From Chloroflexota bacterium (GTDB lineage Bacteria; Chloroflexota; Anaerolineae; Anaerolineales; Villigracilaceae): 64,000 nt of DNA. Of the stretch, positions 24,659-34,013 are shown piece by piece. Position 1 is the first letter of the stretch; each line of letters starts with the position of its first letter. The position numbers and the translations under genes are program-made. Location of the stretch: assembly GCA_021787595.1 (NCBI GenBank), contig JAJYLQ010000005.1:1-64000 (forward strand), given 5' to 3'. The notes under the pieces were generated by a model that did not search any database, was not told the DNA's origin, and saw nothing but the letters and a program-made list of their open reading frames with translations.

Positions 24659-26623
24659 ATGTTCTATCCGGAAGAGATGACAGAGATCGAATTGGTCGTA
24701 CCCGCCAAGGATTTGCTGGCAGTCACAAAGGCATTGGGAGAACAGGCCATCTTCCAGCAGAGCGACAGCAGCTACCTGACCGGAGAGTCGGAGCTGGCAC
24801 AGCCAAAAGAATGGCAGGATAAAGCCAGCGCGTATGCCGCGCTCGAACGTCGAATCCAAACCACGATGCAGGCGCTCGAACTTGCCGAAGGTGAACCATC
24901 CAAAAAAGGATTCGATGCGCCGGTGGATGTCAATTCGGTGCAGGCGGTCGTGGGCCAACTGGAAGGCGAAGCCCGCAAAACGAGCGAGCAATTGACCAAC
25001 GAAACCAGACAGGTGGAATATTTGGAAGGCATGCTGCGCCAGTTGCAGCCGGTGGCTGACGTTGATATTGATCTGAGTAAACTGCAAGGCTCGCATTCGC
25101 TCTTCTCTGTGCTTGGCGTAATGCCGGTCGAGAACATGGAACGACTGCAAACCAGCCTCTCGCGAATCCCGTTCGTGTTTTTGCCGCTTCATCAGGAAGG
25201 CAAAGAAGCGGTCGTCTGGCTGGCCGGATCGAATGCCAACAGCGACATTTTAAAGCGCGCCGTTTCGAGCTCCTATTTGAATCCGTTGACGCTGCCGGAA
25301 AATGTCAAAGGCAAGCCTTCGGAAATCATCGCTTCCCTCAACAGTCAAATCGCAAATTCCAAAAACAAGATCCGGGATTTGAAAAACACATTGGTCAGTT
25401 TGCGCGAGGCGCATACACAGCGACTGCAGCGCCTGCTGTGGGAAGTCCGCTCGAGCCGCATGTTGACGGATGCCATCGTTCGTTATGGACGGCTCAAATA
25501 TACGTATCTCATCGTCGGCTGGGCCATCGCATCAAAGCTTCCGCAATTGCAGGAAAAACTCAGGAAGGTTTCAAACGAAATCCTGATCGAAACGTTCCCG
25601 ATCAAACGCAGCGAGGTCAAACAGAATGTGCCGGTGGCGCTGCGGAATCCGAAAGGCTTCCTCCCCTTCCAGGACCTCGTCACAACATACGCGCGTCCGC
25701 TCTACAATGAACTCGATCCGACATTTTTGATCGCCATCACCTTCCCGCTCTTGTTCGGCGCGATGTTTGGCGATGTCGCGCATGGATTGATGCTGGCCCT
25801 GCTCGGTGTTTTGCTGCTCAGCAAAAAAGTGAAAGCCTTGCGAAGCCTCGCCAGCCTCGGCGGACTCGTGACCATCTGCGGGTTGGTTGCGACTGCGTTC
25901 GGTTTCGTTTACGGAAGCATCTTCGGCATCGAGACCATTTTGCCCGCCCTCTGGATTCATCCGATGGAAAACATCCTGACGATTCTCGGAACTGCGGTCG
26001 GCGCGGGCATTTTCCTGCTCACTGTGGGTTTCATCATCAATATTTTCAATGCCGCCATGAGTCGCAATTGGGGACGGCTCATCTTCGATAAGAACGGCCT
26101 GGTTGGCCTGGCCTTTTACTGGTCGTTACTTGGCTACGCCGCGGGATCCTTCATCAGCAATTTCCCGATTCCCAAAACTGCATTGCTTGTCACTGCCGTG
26201 ATTTCGGCTTTCTTCATCATGTTTGCGGAAATCTTCAAGCATCTGGTTGAGGGCCATCGCCCCTTGATCGAGGATGGAGTCGGCACCTACGCGATCCAGG
26301 CTTTCTTCGAGTTGTTCGAGGCGCTCATCGGTATGTTGAGCAACACGCTTTCCTATGTGCGCCTGGGCGCGTTCGCCGTGGCGCATGCCGGTTTGAGTTC
26401 CGTGATTTTTATCGTCGGCAGTTTGATCAATCCCGGCCAGGGCGTTGTTTATTGGATCATTGTGGTGCTTGGCAACATTGGCCTCGTCCTGTTCGAAGGA
26501 TTGATCGTCGGCATCCAAACCATGCGTCTCGAATATTACGAATTCTTCAGCAAGTTCTACAACGGCGGAGGCTCGCGCTTCGAGCCGCTCACGTTATCCG
26601 CCTCGGATAAAGGAGTCAACTGA
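24659..26623 (+). CDS. V/A-type ATPase subunit I (a)
   Basis: 654 residues. The N-terminal half (to about 345) is a soluble arm with coiled coil that anchors the peripheral stalks. The C-terminal half has seven to eight membrane helices and provides the ion half-channels. The conserved arginine region lies in ALIGMLSNTLSYVRLGAFAVAHAGLS (about 557-582). Its length is normal. The RBS GGAGAG precedes the ATG. Confidence 0.93.
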   Translation: MFYPEEMTEIELVVPAKDLLAVTKALGEQAIFQQSDSSYLTGESELAQPKEWQDKASAYAALERRIQTTMQALELAEGEPSKKGFDAPVDVNSVQAVVGQLEGEARKTSEQLTNETRQVEYLEGMLRQLQPVADVDIDLSKLQGSHSLFSVLGVMPVENMERLQTSLSRIPFVFLPLHQEGKEAVVWLAGSNANSDILKRAVSSSYLNPLTLPENVKGKPSEIIASLNSQIANSKNKIRDLKNTLVSLREAHTQRLQRLLWEVRSSRMLTDAIVRYGRLKYTYLIVGWAIASKLPQLQEKLRKVSNEILIETFPIKRSEVKQNVPVALRNPKGFLPFQDLVTTYARPLYNELDPTFLIAITFPLLFGAMFGDVAHGLMLALLGVLLLSKKVKALRSLASLGGLVTICGLVATAFGFVYGSIFGIETILPALWIHPMENILTILGTAVGAGIFLLTVGFIINIFNAAMSRNWGRLIFDKNGLVGLAFYWSLLGYAAGSFISNFPIPKTALLVTAVISAFFIMFAEIFKHLVEGHRPLIEDGVGTYAIQAFFELFEALIGMLSNTLSYVRLGAFAVAHAGLSSVIFIVGSLINPGQGVVYWIIVVLGNIGLVLFEGLIVGIQTMRLEYYEFFSKFYNGGGSRFEPLTLSASDKGVN

Positions 26624-26685
26624 TCGCTTGCGATCAGCAGATTTAAAAAGATTTCTGAATCACTACACTCAAGGAGGAGCGTTCC

Positions 26686-27120
26686 ATGTTTCTGTTTGCT
26701 GCAATTCTAGCGGGTATGGTTCCATTGATTCCAGCCGTGATCTATTTCCTGCGCGAAAAGAAGTACGGTCCGAAGGCCGCGACCGAAGGTTTGATTTTGG
26801 GATTGAAGGGATTCAACTTCATCGTTGGATTGATGGCCGCGGGCGCGGGCGCAGTCTGGCTGGCCTCGCCGACAACCGCAATGGCCGCGGGACTGGCAGC
26901 GGGCGCGACATCTGATCCGTACGCGTCGCTGGCGGCCGCGGTTGCGACCGGCCTGGCCTGCATCGGCGCAGGCATCGGCGTGAGCGGAACCGGCGCGGCG
27001 GCAGTTGGTAGCATCGCCGAAAAACCGGAATCGTTTGGCCGCTCGCTGATCTTCGTCGGCCTGGCGGAAGGCATCGCGATCTACGGTCTGCTGATTGCGT
27101 TCATCGTATTGAACCGGTAG
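26686..27120 (+). CDS. V/A-type ATPase rotor subunit K (c)
   Basis: 144 residues and four hydrophobic segments. The last two form a standard ion-binding hairpin: GLACIGAGIGVSGTGAAAVG, then the glutamate helix LAEGIAIYGLLIAFIVL. The first two segments (about 1-22 and 45-65) do not repeat the hairpin and have no ion-binding Glu, so the subunit probably has one site per four helices or a processed N terminus. I see no Na+ versus H+ signature that settles the coupling ion. Confidence 0.88.
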   Translation: MFLFAAILAGMVPLIPAVIYFLREKKYGPKAATEGLILGLKGFNFIVGLMAAGAGAVWLASPTTAMAAGLAAGATSDPYASLAAAVATGLACIGAGIGVSGTGAAAVGSIAEKPESFGRSLIFVGLAEGIAIYGLLIAFIVLNR

Positions 27121-27126
27121 TCAACC

Positions 27127-27432
27127 ATGAAGATGTTGGTGATCGGCGACCCGAAAGCCGTGCTTGGATTCTCCCTCGTCGGCGTGGACGGCGAGGCGGC
27201 GGCCTCTGCCGCGGAAGTGAATCAAGCGCTCGATAACGCGCTTTCGGCGAAAGACATCGGCATCATCCTCATCACGCAGGACGCCGCAAAGTCCATCGGG
27301 CCGCGCATGGAACAACTTTCATTGCGAAGCACGGTTCCGCTGGTGGTCGAGATTCCGAGTTCGGCGGGCGTCGATTCGAGCCAGCCATCGCTGAGCGACA
27401 TCGTGCTGCGCGCCATCGGCGTCAAGATTTAA
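27127..27432 (+). CDS. V/A-type ATPase subunit F
   Basis: 101 residues with a CheY-like small domain. MLVIGDPKAVLGFSLVGVDG at the start and the IILITQDAAKSI strand are typical. Subunit F binds D in the central rotor. Seven bases separate it from the K stop codon. Confidence 0.9.
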   Translation: MKMLVIGDPKAVLGFSLVGVDGEAAASAAEVNQALDNALSAKDIGIILITQDAAKSIGPRMEQLSLRSTVPLVVEIPSSAGVDSSQPSLSDIVLRAIGVKI

Positions 27433-27518
27433 CCGGAGATCAACAGAGATAATATCGAAAGGCAGGATTGCGAGAATGCCTCAAAGAATCGTTGTTTATC
27501 TCCGTTCATCTCTGGTGA
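27431..27518. repeat. Imperfect palindrome between the F and E genes
   Basis: CGGAGATCAACAGAGATAA at the left is mirrored by TTATCTCCGTTCATCTCTG at the right. It fills the only sizeable gap in the core of the ATPase operon and could fold in the mRNA, perhaps separating expression of stalk and rotor genes. That role is inference. Confidence 0.6.
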
Positions 27519-27540
27519 ATAAGATACTCTTAGGTAGCCT

Positions 27541-28161
27541 ATGAGAACTGTAGAAGAAAATATCAAGATGCTTTCCCGTTCGATCCTGACCGACGCGCAG
27601 GCGGAGGCCGATAAGATTTTGGAGGAAGCCAAAGCCAAGGCAGAGTCCGTCAAGCGCCGCGCCGAGGAACAAGCCAGGGCCGAACGTGCCCAAATTCTCG
27701 AAGATGCGACGCGTGAGTCCGAGCGTCTGCGCGGCCAGGTCATCGCGACCACACAGCTCAAAGCGCGCACACAAATTCTGGAGAATCGCGAAAAGGTACT
27801 GAATGATGTCTTCAAAGCCGCGCGCGAAGAACTTCCGGCCATTCAGCAGTGGAGCGAATATAAAGACATTGCATTGAACCTCCTGCGTGAAGCATTGGTG
27901 CAGCTCAAAGGCACGGACGTAATCGTGCGCGCCGACAAAACAACCATGAAATTGTTGAACGATGAAGCCATCCAAAAAGCGGCCAAGGAATTCAACATAA
28001 AAATCAAGGCTGGCGAGTCGCTGGAACATGGCGTTGGTGTGATCGTTGAAACGGCCGATGGTCATCTCAACTACGACAACACGTTGGAAACGCGTCTAAA
28101 CCGCATGCAGAACTCGGCTCGTTCCGCGGTTTATCACCTCTTGATGGGAGAAACGTTATGA
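27541..28161 (+). CDS. V/A-type ATPase subunit E
   Basis: 206 residues. A long helical N terminus (1-90) partners with subunit G, and a globular C-terminal domain binds the A3B3 head. IKAGESLEHGVGVIVETADGHLNYDNTLETRL (about 157-188) is the conserved C-terminal block. It overlaps the A gene by 4 nt. Confidence 0.9.
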   Translation: MRTVEENIKMLSRSILTDAQAEADKILEEAKAKAESVKRRAEEQARAERAQILEDATRESERLRGQVIATTQLKARTQILENREKVLNDVFKAAREELPAIQQWSEYKDIALNLLREALVQLKGTDVIVRADKTTMKLLNDEAIQKAAKEFNIKIKAGESLEHGVGVIVETADGHLNYDNTLETRLNRMQNSARSAVYHLLMGETL

Positions 28162-29924
28162 GCCAGCAATTTGGAAACATCACGTGGGTCAACGGGCCAG
28201 TCATCCGCGCACGTGGTTCGCGTGACGTCAGCATGTTGGAACAGGTGGAAGTTGGTGATGAACGATTGGTGGGCGAGATCATCGGCTTGAACGGCGACTC
28301 CATCACGATTCAAGTTTACGAAGAGACGACGGGGATGCGTCCCGGCGCGCCCGTTTTCGGGACGGGCCTGCCGCTTTCCGTCGAGTTGGGACCCGGTTTG
28401 CTGCGAAGCATCTATGACGGCATCCAGCGCCCGCTTCCGATCATCGAACGCGAAACCGGTTCGTTCATTGACCGCGGCGTCCACATGAATCCGCTCGACC
28501 GCATCGAGCATTGGAGCTACAACCCGATTCTCAAAGAAGGCGAGCAGGTAAAGGGCGGTGAAATTCTGGGGACTGTCCAGGAAACCGAAAACTTCGAACA
28601 TCGCATCATGGTCCCGCCAAATGTTTCGGGAACGCTCACGTGGGTTGCGCCCGCAAAGAAATACACGATTGATGAAGTGATCGCCCGCGTCAAAACGGAA
28701 CGCGGCGAGCGCGAGTTGACGATGATCCAGCGCTGGCCGGTTCGCCGCCTGCGCCCATACAAGGCGCGCCTTGGACAAAACATCCCGCTGATCACAGGCC
28801 AGCGCGTGCTCGATATGCTCTTCCCGGTTTCCAAAGGCGGGACGGCGGCCATCCCCGGCGCGTTCGGCGCGGGCAAGACCGTCACACAGCACAGCATCGC
28901 CAAATGGGCTGACGCGGACATCGTGGTTTACATTGGATGCGGCGAACGCGGCAACGAGATGACCGAAGTGCTGCAGGAATTTCCGCATCTGATTGACCCT
29001 CGGAACGGGCGCCCTTTAATGGAACGCACCGTGCTGATTGCGAACACGTCCAACATGCCGGTGGCCGCGCGCGAGGCCAGCATTTATACGGGCATCACGA
29101 TCGCGGAATATTTTCGCGACATGGGTTATCACGTGGCGCTGATGGCGGATTCAACCTCGCGCTGGGCAGAAGCATTGCGCGAAGTTTCAGGCCGTCTCGA
29201 AGAGATGCCAGCCGAGGAAGGTTATCCGGCGTATCTCGCGGCGCGTCTGGCAGAGTTCTACGAACGCGCCGGTTACGTGGAAACGCTCAACGGCAAGCAA
29301 GGCTCGATCAGCGTTATCGGCGCGGTCTCGCCTCCCGGCGGTGACTTCTCCGAACCGGTCACGCAGCACACCAAACGTTACATCCGCTGCTTCTGGGCGT
29401 TGGATAAATCACTCGCATCGGCGCGGCACTTCCCGTCCATCAACTGGCTGGAAAGTTACAGCGAATACACGGAAGATGTCGCCGGCTGGTGGCGCGAAAA
29501 AGTCGGGCAGGATTGGCTCAAGATGCGCAACCATGCCGTCGAGTTGTTGAGCGAGGAAAGCCGCCTGTCGCAAATCGTAAAGCTGGTCGGTCCGGACGCG
29601 CTGCCCGATGAACAGCGCCTGGTTTTGGAAACCTCCCGAATCATCCGCGAAGGTTTTCTCCAGCAAAACGCGATGGATAACATAGATGCGTACTCCGACA
29701 TCCACAAGCAAATCGCGATGATGAATCTCATGCTGCATTTTCACGAGCGCGCAGAACGCATCATCAAACGCGGTGCAAATATTGGCACCATCCATGCGCT
29801 GCCCATCGTGAACGTGCTCATCCGCATGAAGGAACAGATCCCAAATAACGAACTGGAGAAATTGGATGACATCCGCAAGACGCTCGATGAGCAGATGGAT
29901 CAACTGGAGGCGGAATACAGATGA
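28158..29924 (+). CDS. atpA: V/A-type ATPase catalytic subunit A
   Basis: 588 residues. Walker A GAFGAGKT is at about 234-241, preceded by the non-homologous bulge region typical of V/A-type A subunits. The catalytic glutamate lies in GCGERGNEM, with Walker [15 protein letters not shown] downstream. It hydrolyses or makes ATP at the A-B interface. Translationally coupled with E and B by ATGA overlaps. Confidence 0.96.
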   Translation: MSQQFGNITWVNGPVIRARGSRDVSMLEQVEVGDERLVGEIIGLNGDSITIQVYEETTGMRPGAPVFGTGLPLSVELGPGLLRSIYDGIQRPLPIIERETGSFIDRGVHMNPLDRIEHWSYNPILKEGEQVKGGEILGTVQETENFEHRIMVPPNVSGTLTWVAPAKKYTIDEVIARVKTERGERELTMIQRWPVRRLRPYKARLGQNIPLITGQRVLDMLFPVSKGGTAAIPGAFGAGKTVTQHSIAKWADADIVVYIGCGERGNEMTEVLQEFPHLIDPRNGRPLMERTVLIANTSNMPVAAREASIYTGITIAEYFRDMGYHVALMADSTSRWAEALREVSGRLEEMPAEEGYPAYLAARLAEFYERAGYVETLNGKQGSISVIGAVSPPGGDFSEPVTQHTKRYIRCFWALDKSLASARHFPSINWLESYSEYTEDVAGWWREKVGQDWLKMRNHAVELLSEESRLSQIVKLVGPDALPDEQRLVLETSRIIREGFLQQNAMDNIDAYSDIHKQIAMMNLMLHFHERAERIIKRGANIGTIHALPIVNVLIRMKEQIPNNELEKLDDIRKTLDEQMDQLEAEYR

Positions 29925-31360
29925 ATCAATCAACGAATCAATTAACCGATTGGGGTATTCAGGAAGTCAGCGGTGTGGGACGCGTCGAAGGTCCCATCGT
30001 GGTTGTGGAACGCGCCGGCAACGTCGGCTACGATGAAGTCGTCGAGGTGATCGATTCGCAGGGACGAATGCGACGCGGCCGCGTCCTCGAAGTCGGCGAG
30101 AAGATGGCGGTTGTCGAGGTCTTCTCCGGCACGAGCGGCCTGACCATTGACGGCACGCACATCCGCTTCCTCGGACAATCGCTGCACATTCCGGTCGCGG
30201 AAGAAATGTTGGGGCGCATCTTCGATGGCACGGGCAACCCGATTGACGGCGGGCCGCAACCTTTGGCAAGCACGTTCGCCGATATCAACGGACAACCCAT
30301 TAATCCAACTTCACGCGTGTATCCACGCGATTACATCCAGACCGGCATTTCGGCCATTGACGGCATGAATACGCTGGTCATGGGGCAAAAACTTCCGCTC
30401 TTCTCCGGCGCAGGTTTGCCGCACGACCAACTGGCCGCGCAAATCGTGCGTCAGGCCACGCTGGGTTCACCCGCGGGCGAAAGTCCAAAGCAGGCGCAGC
30501 AGTTCGCGATCGTCTTCGCGGCGATGGGAGTCAAGCATGATGTGGCGGAATATTTCCGCAACGCGTTTGCCGAAAGCGGCGCGCTGACGCGTGTGGCAAT
30601 GTTCCTCAACCTCGCGGATGATCCGCCGGTGGAACGTTTGGTCACGCCCCGCGCCGCGCTGACGCTCGCAGAATATCTCGCGTTTGACCGCCAAATGCAC
30701 GTGCTGGTCGTTCTCACCGACATGACCAATTACTGCGAAGCCCTGCGGCAAATTTCCAACGTGCGCGGCGAAGTGCCCAGCCGCAAAGGCTATCCCGGTT
30801 ATCTTTACAGCGACCTCGCCTCGCTCTACGAACGCACCGGACGCGTGAAAACCAGCGAAGGCTCGATCACGCAGATTCCGATTCTCACCATGCCGAGCGA
30901 CGACATCACGCATCCGGTCCCGGATTTGACCGGATACATCACCGAAGGCCAGATCGTACTCGGACGCAACTTGAATCACCAAAATATTTATCCGCCCATT
31001 TCGGTGCTGCCCAGCCTTTCGCGTTTGATGAAAGACGGCATCGGCGCGGGACACACGCGCGGCGATCACTCGCATCTTTCGGCGCAGCTTTACGCGGCGT
31101 ACGCGCACATGCAGGATGTCCGCTCGCTGGCATCCGTGATCGGCGAAGAGGAACTTGGCGCGGTGGACCAGCAATTCCTGAAATTCGGACGCGCCTTCGA
31201 ACGCGAGTTCGTCGGCCAGTCCCCGACCGAAAATCGCACCATCGAGCAGACGCTCGATCTCGGCTGGAAGCTTCTCTCGATGCTCCCGAAGGAAGAGCTG
31301 ACGCGCGTCTCGCCGGACGAGATCAAACGCTACTACAAAGAGCCGCATGATACGAATTGA
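29921..31360 (+). CDS. atpB: V/A-type ATPase subunit B
   Basis: 479 residues. It is the non-catalytic partner of A: the P-loop position reads [10 protein letters not shown], lacking the Walker lysine, as in other V/A B subunits. The arginine-finger region [13 protein letters not shown] is present at about 297-309. It overlaps the D gene by 14 nt. Confidence 0.95.
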   Translation: MNQSTNQLTDWGIQEVSGVGRVEGPIVVVERAGNVGYDEVVEVIDSQGRMRRGRVLEVGEKMAVVEVFSGTSGLTIDGTHIRFLGQSLHIPVAEEMLGRIFDGTGNPIDGGPQPLASTFADINGQPINPTSRVYPRDYIQTGISAIDGMNTLVMGQKLPLFSGAGLPHDQLAAQIVRQATLGSPAGESPKQAQQFAIVFAAMGVKHDVAEYFRNAFAESGALTRVAMFLNLADDPPVERLVTPRAALTLAEYLAFDRQMHVLVVLTDMTNYCEALRQISNVRGEVPSRKGYPGYLYSDLASLYERTGRVKTSEGSITQIPILTMPSDDITHPVPDLTGYITEGQIVLGRNLNHQNIYPPISVLPSLSRLMKDGIGAGHTRGDHSHLSAQLYAAYAHMQDVRSLASVIGEEELGAVDQQFLKFGRAFEREFVGQSPTENRTIEQTLDLGWKLLSMLPKEELTRVSPDEIKRYYKEPHDTN

Positions 31361-32045
31361 CATTGCCCCGACCCGCAGCAATCTGATCCGCATCAAGCAG
31401 GAGTTGCAATTCGCGCGTGAAGGACACGAAATCCTCGACCGCAAACGCGAGGCTTTGACCGCGGAATTGATTCAGGTGGCGCACGAGGCGGAGCAACTCC
31501 AGCAGAAAGTATGGGCACAGCTTGCGTCCGCGTATGCCGCGATGGAAAAGGCTCAACTGTTGATGGGGCGCGAGGGCGTCGAATGGGCCGCGCTGGCGGC
31601 GAACAAAACCGTCGAAGTCACGACTAAATTCCGCGGCGTGATGGGCGTGACCATTCCGGTTATCGAAGCGCGCGGCGAACCGCCCGAAATGCTGTATGGC
31701 CTCGGCGATGTGTCCGCTTCCCTCGATGAATCCACAACCGCTTTCCGCGAAGTGTTGAGTCAAATCCCGGAACTCTCACGATTGGTCACCGCAGTCTGGA
31801 GATTGGCGCGCGAACTGCGCAAGACCAAACGCCGCGTGAATGCCTTGCAATACATCTTCATTCCCGATTACGAAGAGACGGTTGCGTTCATCAAAAGCGC
31901 GCTCGAAGAACGCGAACGTGAAGAAGCTTTCAGACTCAAGAAGCTGAAGAAGCGAGTCGAGGTATCCTTGCAGGCCGAACCCGGCACGGAAGGAGAACCG
32001 TTCCTCGAAGTCACCGGCGACATCACCACCGAACAATTTGGATAA
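31347..32045 (+). CDS. atpD: V/A-type ATPase subunit D
   Basis: 232 residues. The central rotor shaft is two long helices at either end ([25 protein letters not shown] near the N terminus and [32 protein letters not shown] near 170-200). The last 30 residues are an acidic tail. It is the last gene of the operon. Confidence 0.93.
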   Translation: MIRIDIAPTRSNLIRIKQELQFAREGHEILDRKREALTAELIQVAHEAEQLQQKVWAQLASAYAAMEKAQLLMGREGVEWAALAANKTVEVTTKFRGVMGVTIPVIEARGEPPEMLYGLGDVSASLDESTTAFREVLSQIPELSRLVTAVWRLARELRKTKRRVNALQYIFIPDYEETVAFIKSALEEREREEAFRLKKLKKRVEVSLQAEPGTEGEPFLEVTGDITTEQFG

Positions 32046-32340
32046 TTCAACGGAGTCCGAAGTCTCGAGATGTCGCCACGGCGCCACAGCGACGCTTCGG
32101 ACTCTGTTACTAACAGCTTTTTACTGACGTTCATAAAAATTGGTTATATAAAACAAATGCTCAAGCCGCCGCTTGCACTTTGTCCTTCGCGAAGTGTCGC
32201 CATGCGGCAACACCCTGTGGAGCGGCGGCGAGGACGTGGCGCTTCTTCCATGGCGCGCCATGCGACACCGCCGAGAGCATGGAGCATTAAACAATTAATG
32301 TGAACATCAATAGTGCGCCCTCTCTACTTCTCCACTGCAA
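32046..32340. other. Intergenic stretch with inverted repeats
   Basis: GAGTCCGAAG (about 32053) and CTTCGGACTC (about 32094) enclose GTCGCC-type palindromes. A second G+C-rich cluster lies at about 32190-32270. No gene is seen. Confidence 0.5.
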
Positions 32341-32344
32341 AGTA

Positions 32345-32372
32345 TTGACACATTCCGTTTTTCGAGTAGAAT
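32345..32372 (+). promoter_or_regulatory. Promoter of the lysine operon leader
   Basis: TTGACA (32345-32350), 16-bp spacer, TAGAAT (32367-32372), then ACCGCCCAAT and the leader ATG. The TAGAAT-to-ATG block is identical to that of the argG leader and differs by one base in the aspartokinase leader. Confidence 0.8.
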
Positions 32373-32382
32373 ACCGCCCAAT

Positions 32383-32499
32383 ATGTATCGAGATAAAGCA
32401 AGTATCTTAATGGAGGCTCGGTCTAAGCGCATGCCCAATCTTGCAACTTCGGTTGTCGGGTTTGGGCATGTTTCGGTTAAACAAAAAATAGATAGATAA
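32383..32499 (+). CDS. Lys/Arg-containing leader peptide of the lysine operon
   Basis: A 38-residue frame beginning MYRDKASILMEARSKR and ending VSVKQKIDR. Four Lys and four Arg codons include the AAA CAA AAA pair close to the stop. The start lies 10 nt after the -10, leaving an RNA leader of about 3 nt. Strong hairpins lie within and after the frame: CATGCCCAA with TTGGGCATG, and AATAGATAGA (32487-32496) with TCTATCTATT (32515-32524). The exact match of its start region to the argG leader supports a real peptide. Sensing of lysine is inferred. Confidence 0.6.
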   Translation: MYRDKASILMEARSKRMPNLATSVVGFGHVSVKQKIDR

Positions 32500-32566
32500 G
32501 CCTCCTTCGTTGATTCTATCTATTTGCGTGCAACGAAACGCTCCCCGACGCGGGAGCGTTTTTATT
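32500..32566 (+). terminator. Attenuator terminator before homocitrate synthase
   Basis: AAACGCTCCC (32536-32545) pairs with GGGAGCGTTT (32552-32561), then T-rich sequence. A competing pairing is TTCGTTG (32506-32512) with CAACGAA (32531-32537), which would take the base of the 5' arm. This is the expected shape of a leader-peptide attenuator. Confidence 0.7.
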
Positions 32567-32590
32567 TAAGTTTACATTGGAGATTCGATT

Positions 32591-33973
32591 ATGGAAATTT
32601 TGGATACAACTTTACGCGAAGGCGAGCAGACTCCTTACGTCAACTTCACGGTGGACGAAAAGGTCGAGATCGCGCGTTTGTTGGATCAAGTCGGAGTCGA
32701 TATGATCGAAGCGGGCGATCCGTCCGTTTCGCCGAACGTCGCGAAAGCCATCGAGCGCATCGTTTCTCTCGGACTTCGAGCGGAGATCGTTGCCCATTCG
32801 GTTGCCTCACGCTCGGGCATTGACCGCGCGAAAGCCTGCGGCGCGAAGCGCGTCGCGATCTTTTATGCCACCTCCAAAATCCATCTGGACGCGAAGCTTC
32901 ATAAGACGCCCGATGAAGCAGTTGCAATCATCCGTGAACACGTTGCTTACGCGCGCGGTCTCGGATTGAAAGTCCGTTACACGCCCGAAGATGCGACGCG
33001 CACCGATTTCGATTTTCTCGTTCAGGTTTGCAATGCCGCCATCGAAGCTGGCGCCGACCGAATCAGTTTTGCCGATACGCTCGGCATCATGCAGCCGCAC
33101 ATTTTTTACGAACGCGTTTGCGAACTGCATCAACATCTGCTTCCATGCAAAATGGATTTGCACTGCCACGATGATTATGGGCTGGCGCTGGCGAACGCCA
33201 TGGCGGGCATCCGCGCCGGCGCAGACTGCATTCACACCACCGTCAATGGAATGGGGGAACGAACTGGCGTTCCTGATTTAGCAGAGACCATCCTTGCATT
33301 TCATAATTTGGAGGGCGAAGCAAAATTCAATCTTCGACCATTGATGGAACTGTCCAGTTATCTTGAAAAGGTCTCAGGCTTTTTTCTCGCGCCCAATAAA
33401 CCCATCACCGGGCAAAACGCATTCAGCCATAAAAGCGGCGTGCATACGAACGGAATCTTAAAAGATCCGCGCACCTATGAACCGTTCGATCCGTCTCTGC
33501 TTGGACGCGAACGCAAAATTGTCATTGATAAATATACCGGCAAAAGCGCGGTCTCTGCCCGCTTGGCTGAATATGGAATCGAAGTCAGTGCCTCCGAGTT
33601 GGATGTGATCGTTTCGCGCATCAAGAATCTCGGCGATCAACGCAAGCAGCTTTTCGATACTGACATCATTGAGATTGCCGAACTCGTGACTGGACGCGAG
33701 ATGGACGTGATCCCGCACGACATCAGCGCCATGGTGATGGTGGAAGTTGAATCGCATGTGTACACTTCGTCGGTGGTGCGGCGCGTGCGCGGCTTTACCA
33801 ACGTGAACAATGTCTATGAAATGACTGGCGATTACGATGTGAGCGCATTCGTCAACGTTGAAAATGTGATGGCATTAAATAACCTCATCGAAGAGATTCG
33901 CACGGTGCCGGGCGTCAAGCGCACCGAGACGCGCATGGTGCTGAAAAAATATCCTGCTAATGGAAATAAGTGA
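32591..33973 (+). CDS. Homocitrate synthase-like enzyme with C-terminal RAM domain
   Basis: 460 residues. It joins acetyl-CoA and 2-oxoglutarate (first step of the aminoadipate lysine pathway) if the family assignment holds. The LeuA-like TIM barrel starts with LDTTLREGEQTP, and the HCHDDYGLALANA metal site lies at about 193-205. In place of the isopropylmalate synthase regulatory domain, residues about 380-455 form an Lrp/AsnC-type ligand-binding (RAM) domain ending in VPGVKRTETRMVLKKY. Archaeal homocitrate synthases with such a domain are known, where it serves lysine feedback. The context (LysT, LysU, HICDH, LysX) favours homocitrate over isopropylmalate. Confidence 0.85.
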   Translation: MEILDTTLREGEQTPYVNFTVDEKVEIARLLDQVGVDMIEAGDPSVSPNVAKAIERIVSLGLRAEIVAHSVASRSGIDRAKACGAKRVAIFYATSKIHLDAKLHKTPDEAVAIIREHVAYARGLGLKVRYTPEDATRTDFDFLVQVCNAAIEAGADRISFADTLGIMQPHIFYERVCELHQHLLPCKMDLHCHDDYGLALANAMAGIRAGADCIHTTVNGMGERTGVPDLAETILAFHNLEGEAKFNLRPLMELSSYLEKVSGFFLAPNKPITGQNAFSHKSGVHTNGILKDPRTYEPFDPSLLGRERKIVIDKYTGKSAVSARLAEYGIEVSASELDVIVSRIKNLGDQRKQLFDTDIIEIAELVTGREMDVIPHDISAMVMVEVESHVYTSSVVRRVRGFTNVNNVYEMTGDYDVSAFVNVENVMALNNLIEEIRTVPGVKRTETRMVLKKYPANGNK

Positions 33974-34013
33974 CAATCACTTCGGAAGTGACTGTCACTT
34001 GAAAGGAAAACTT

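Noticed and set aside
32383-32566. Lysine riboswitch or T-box in the lysine leader
   Set aside because: The conserved core blocks of the lysine riboswitch and the T-box sequence are not found; a leader peptide fits better.
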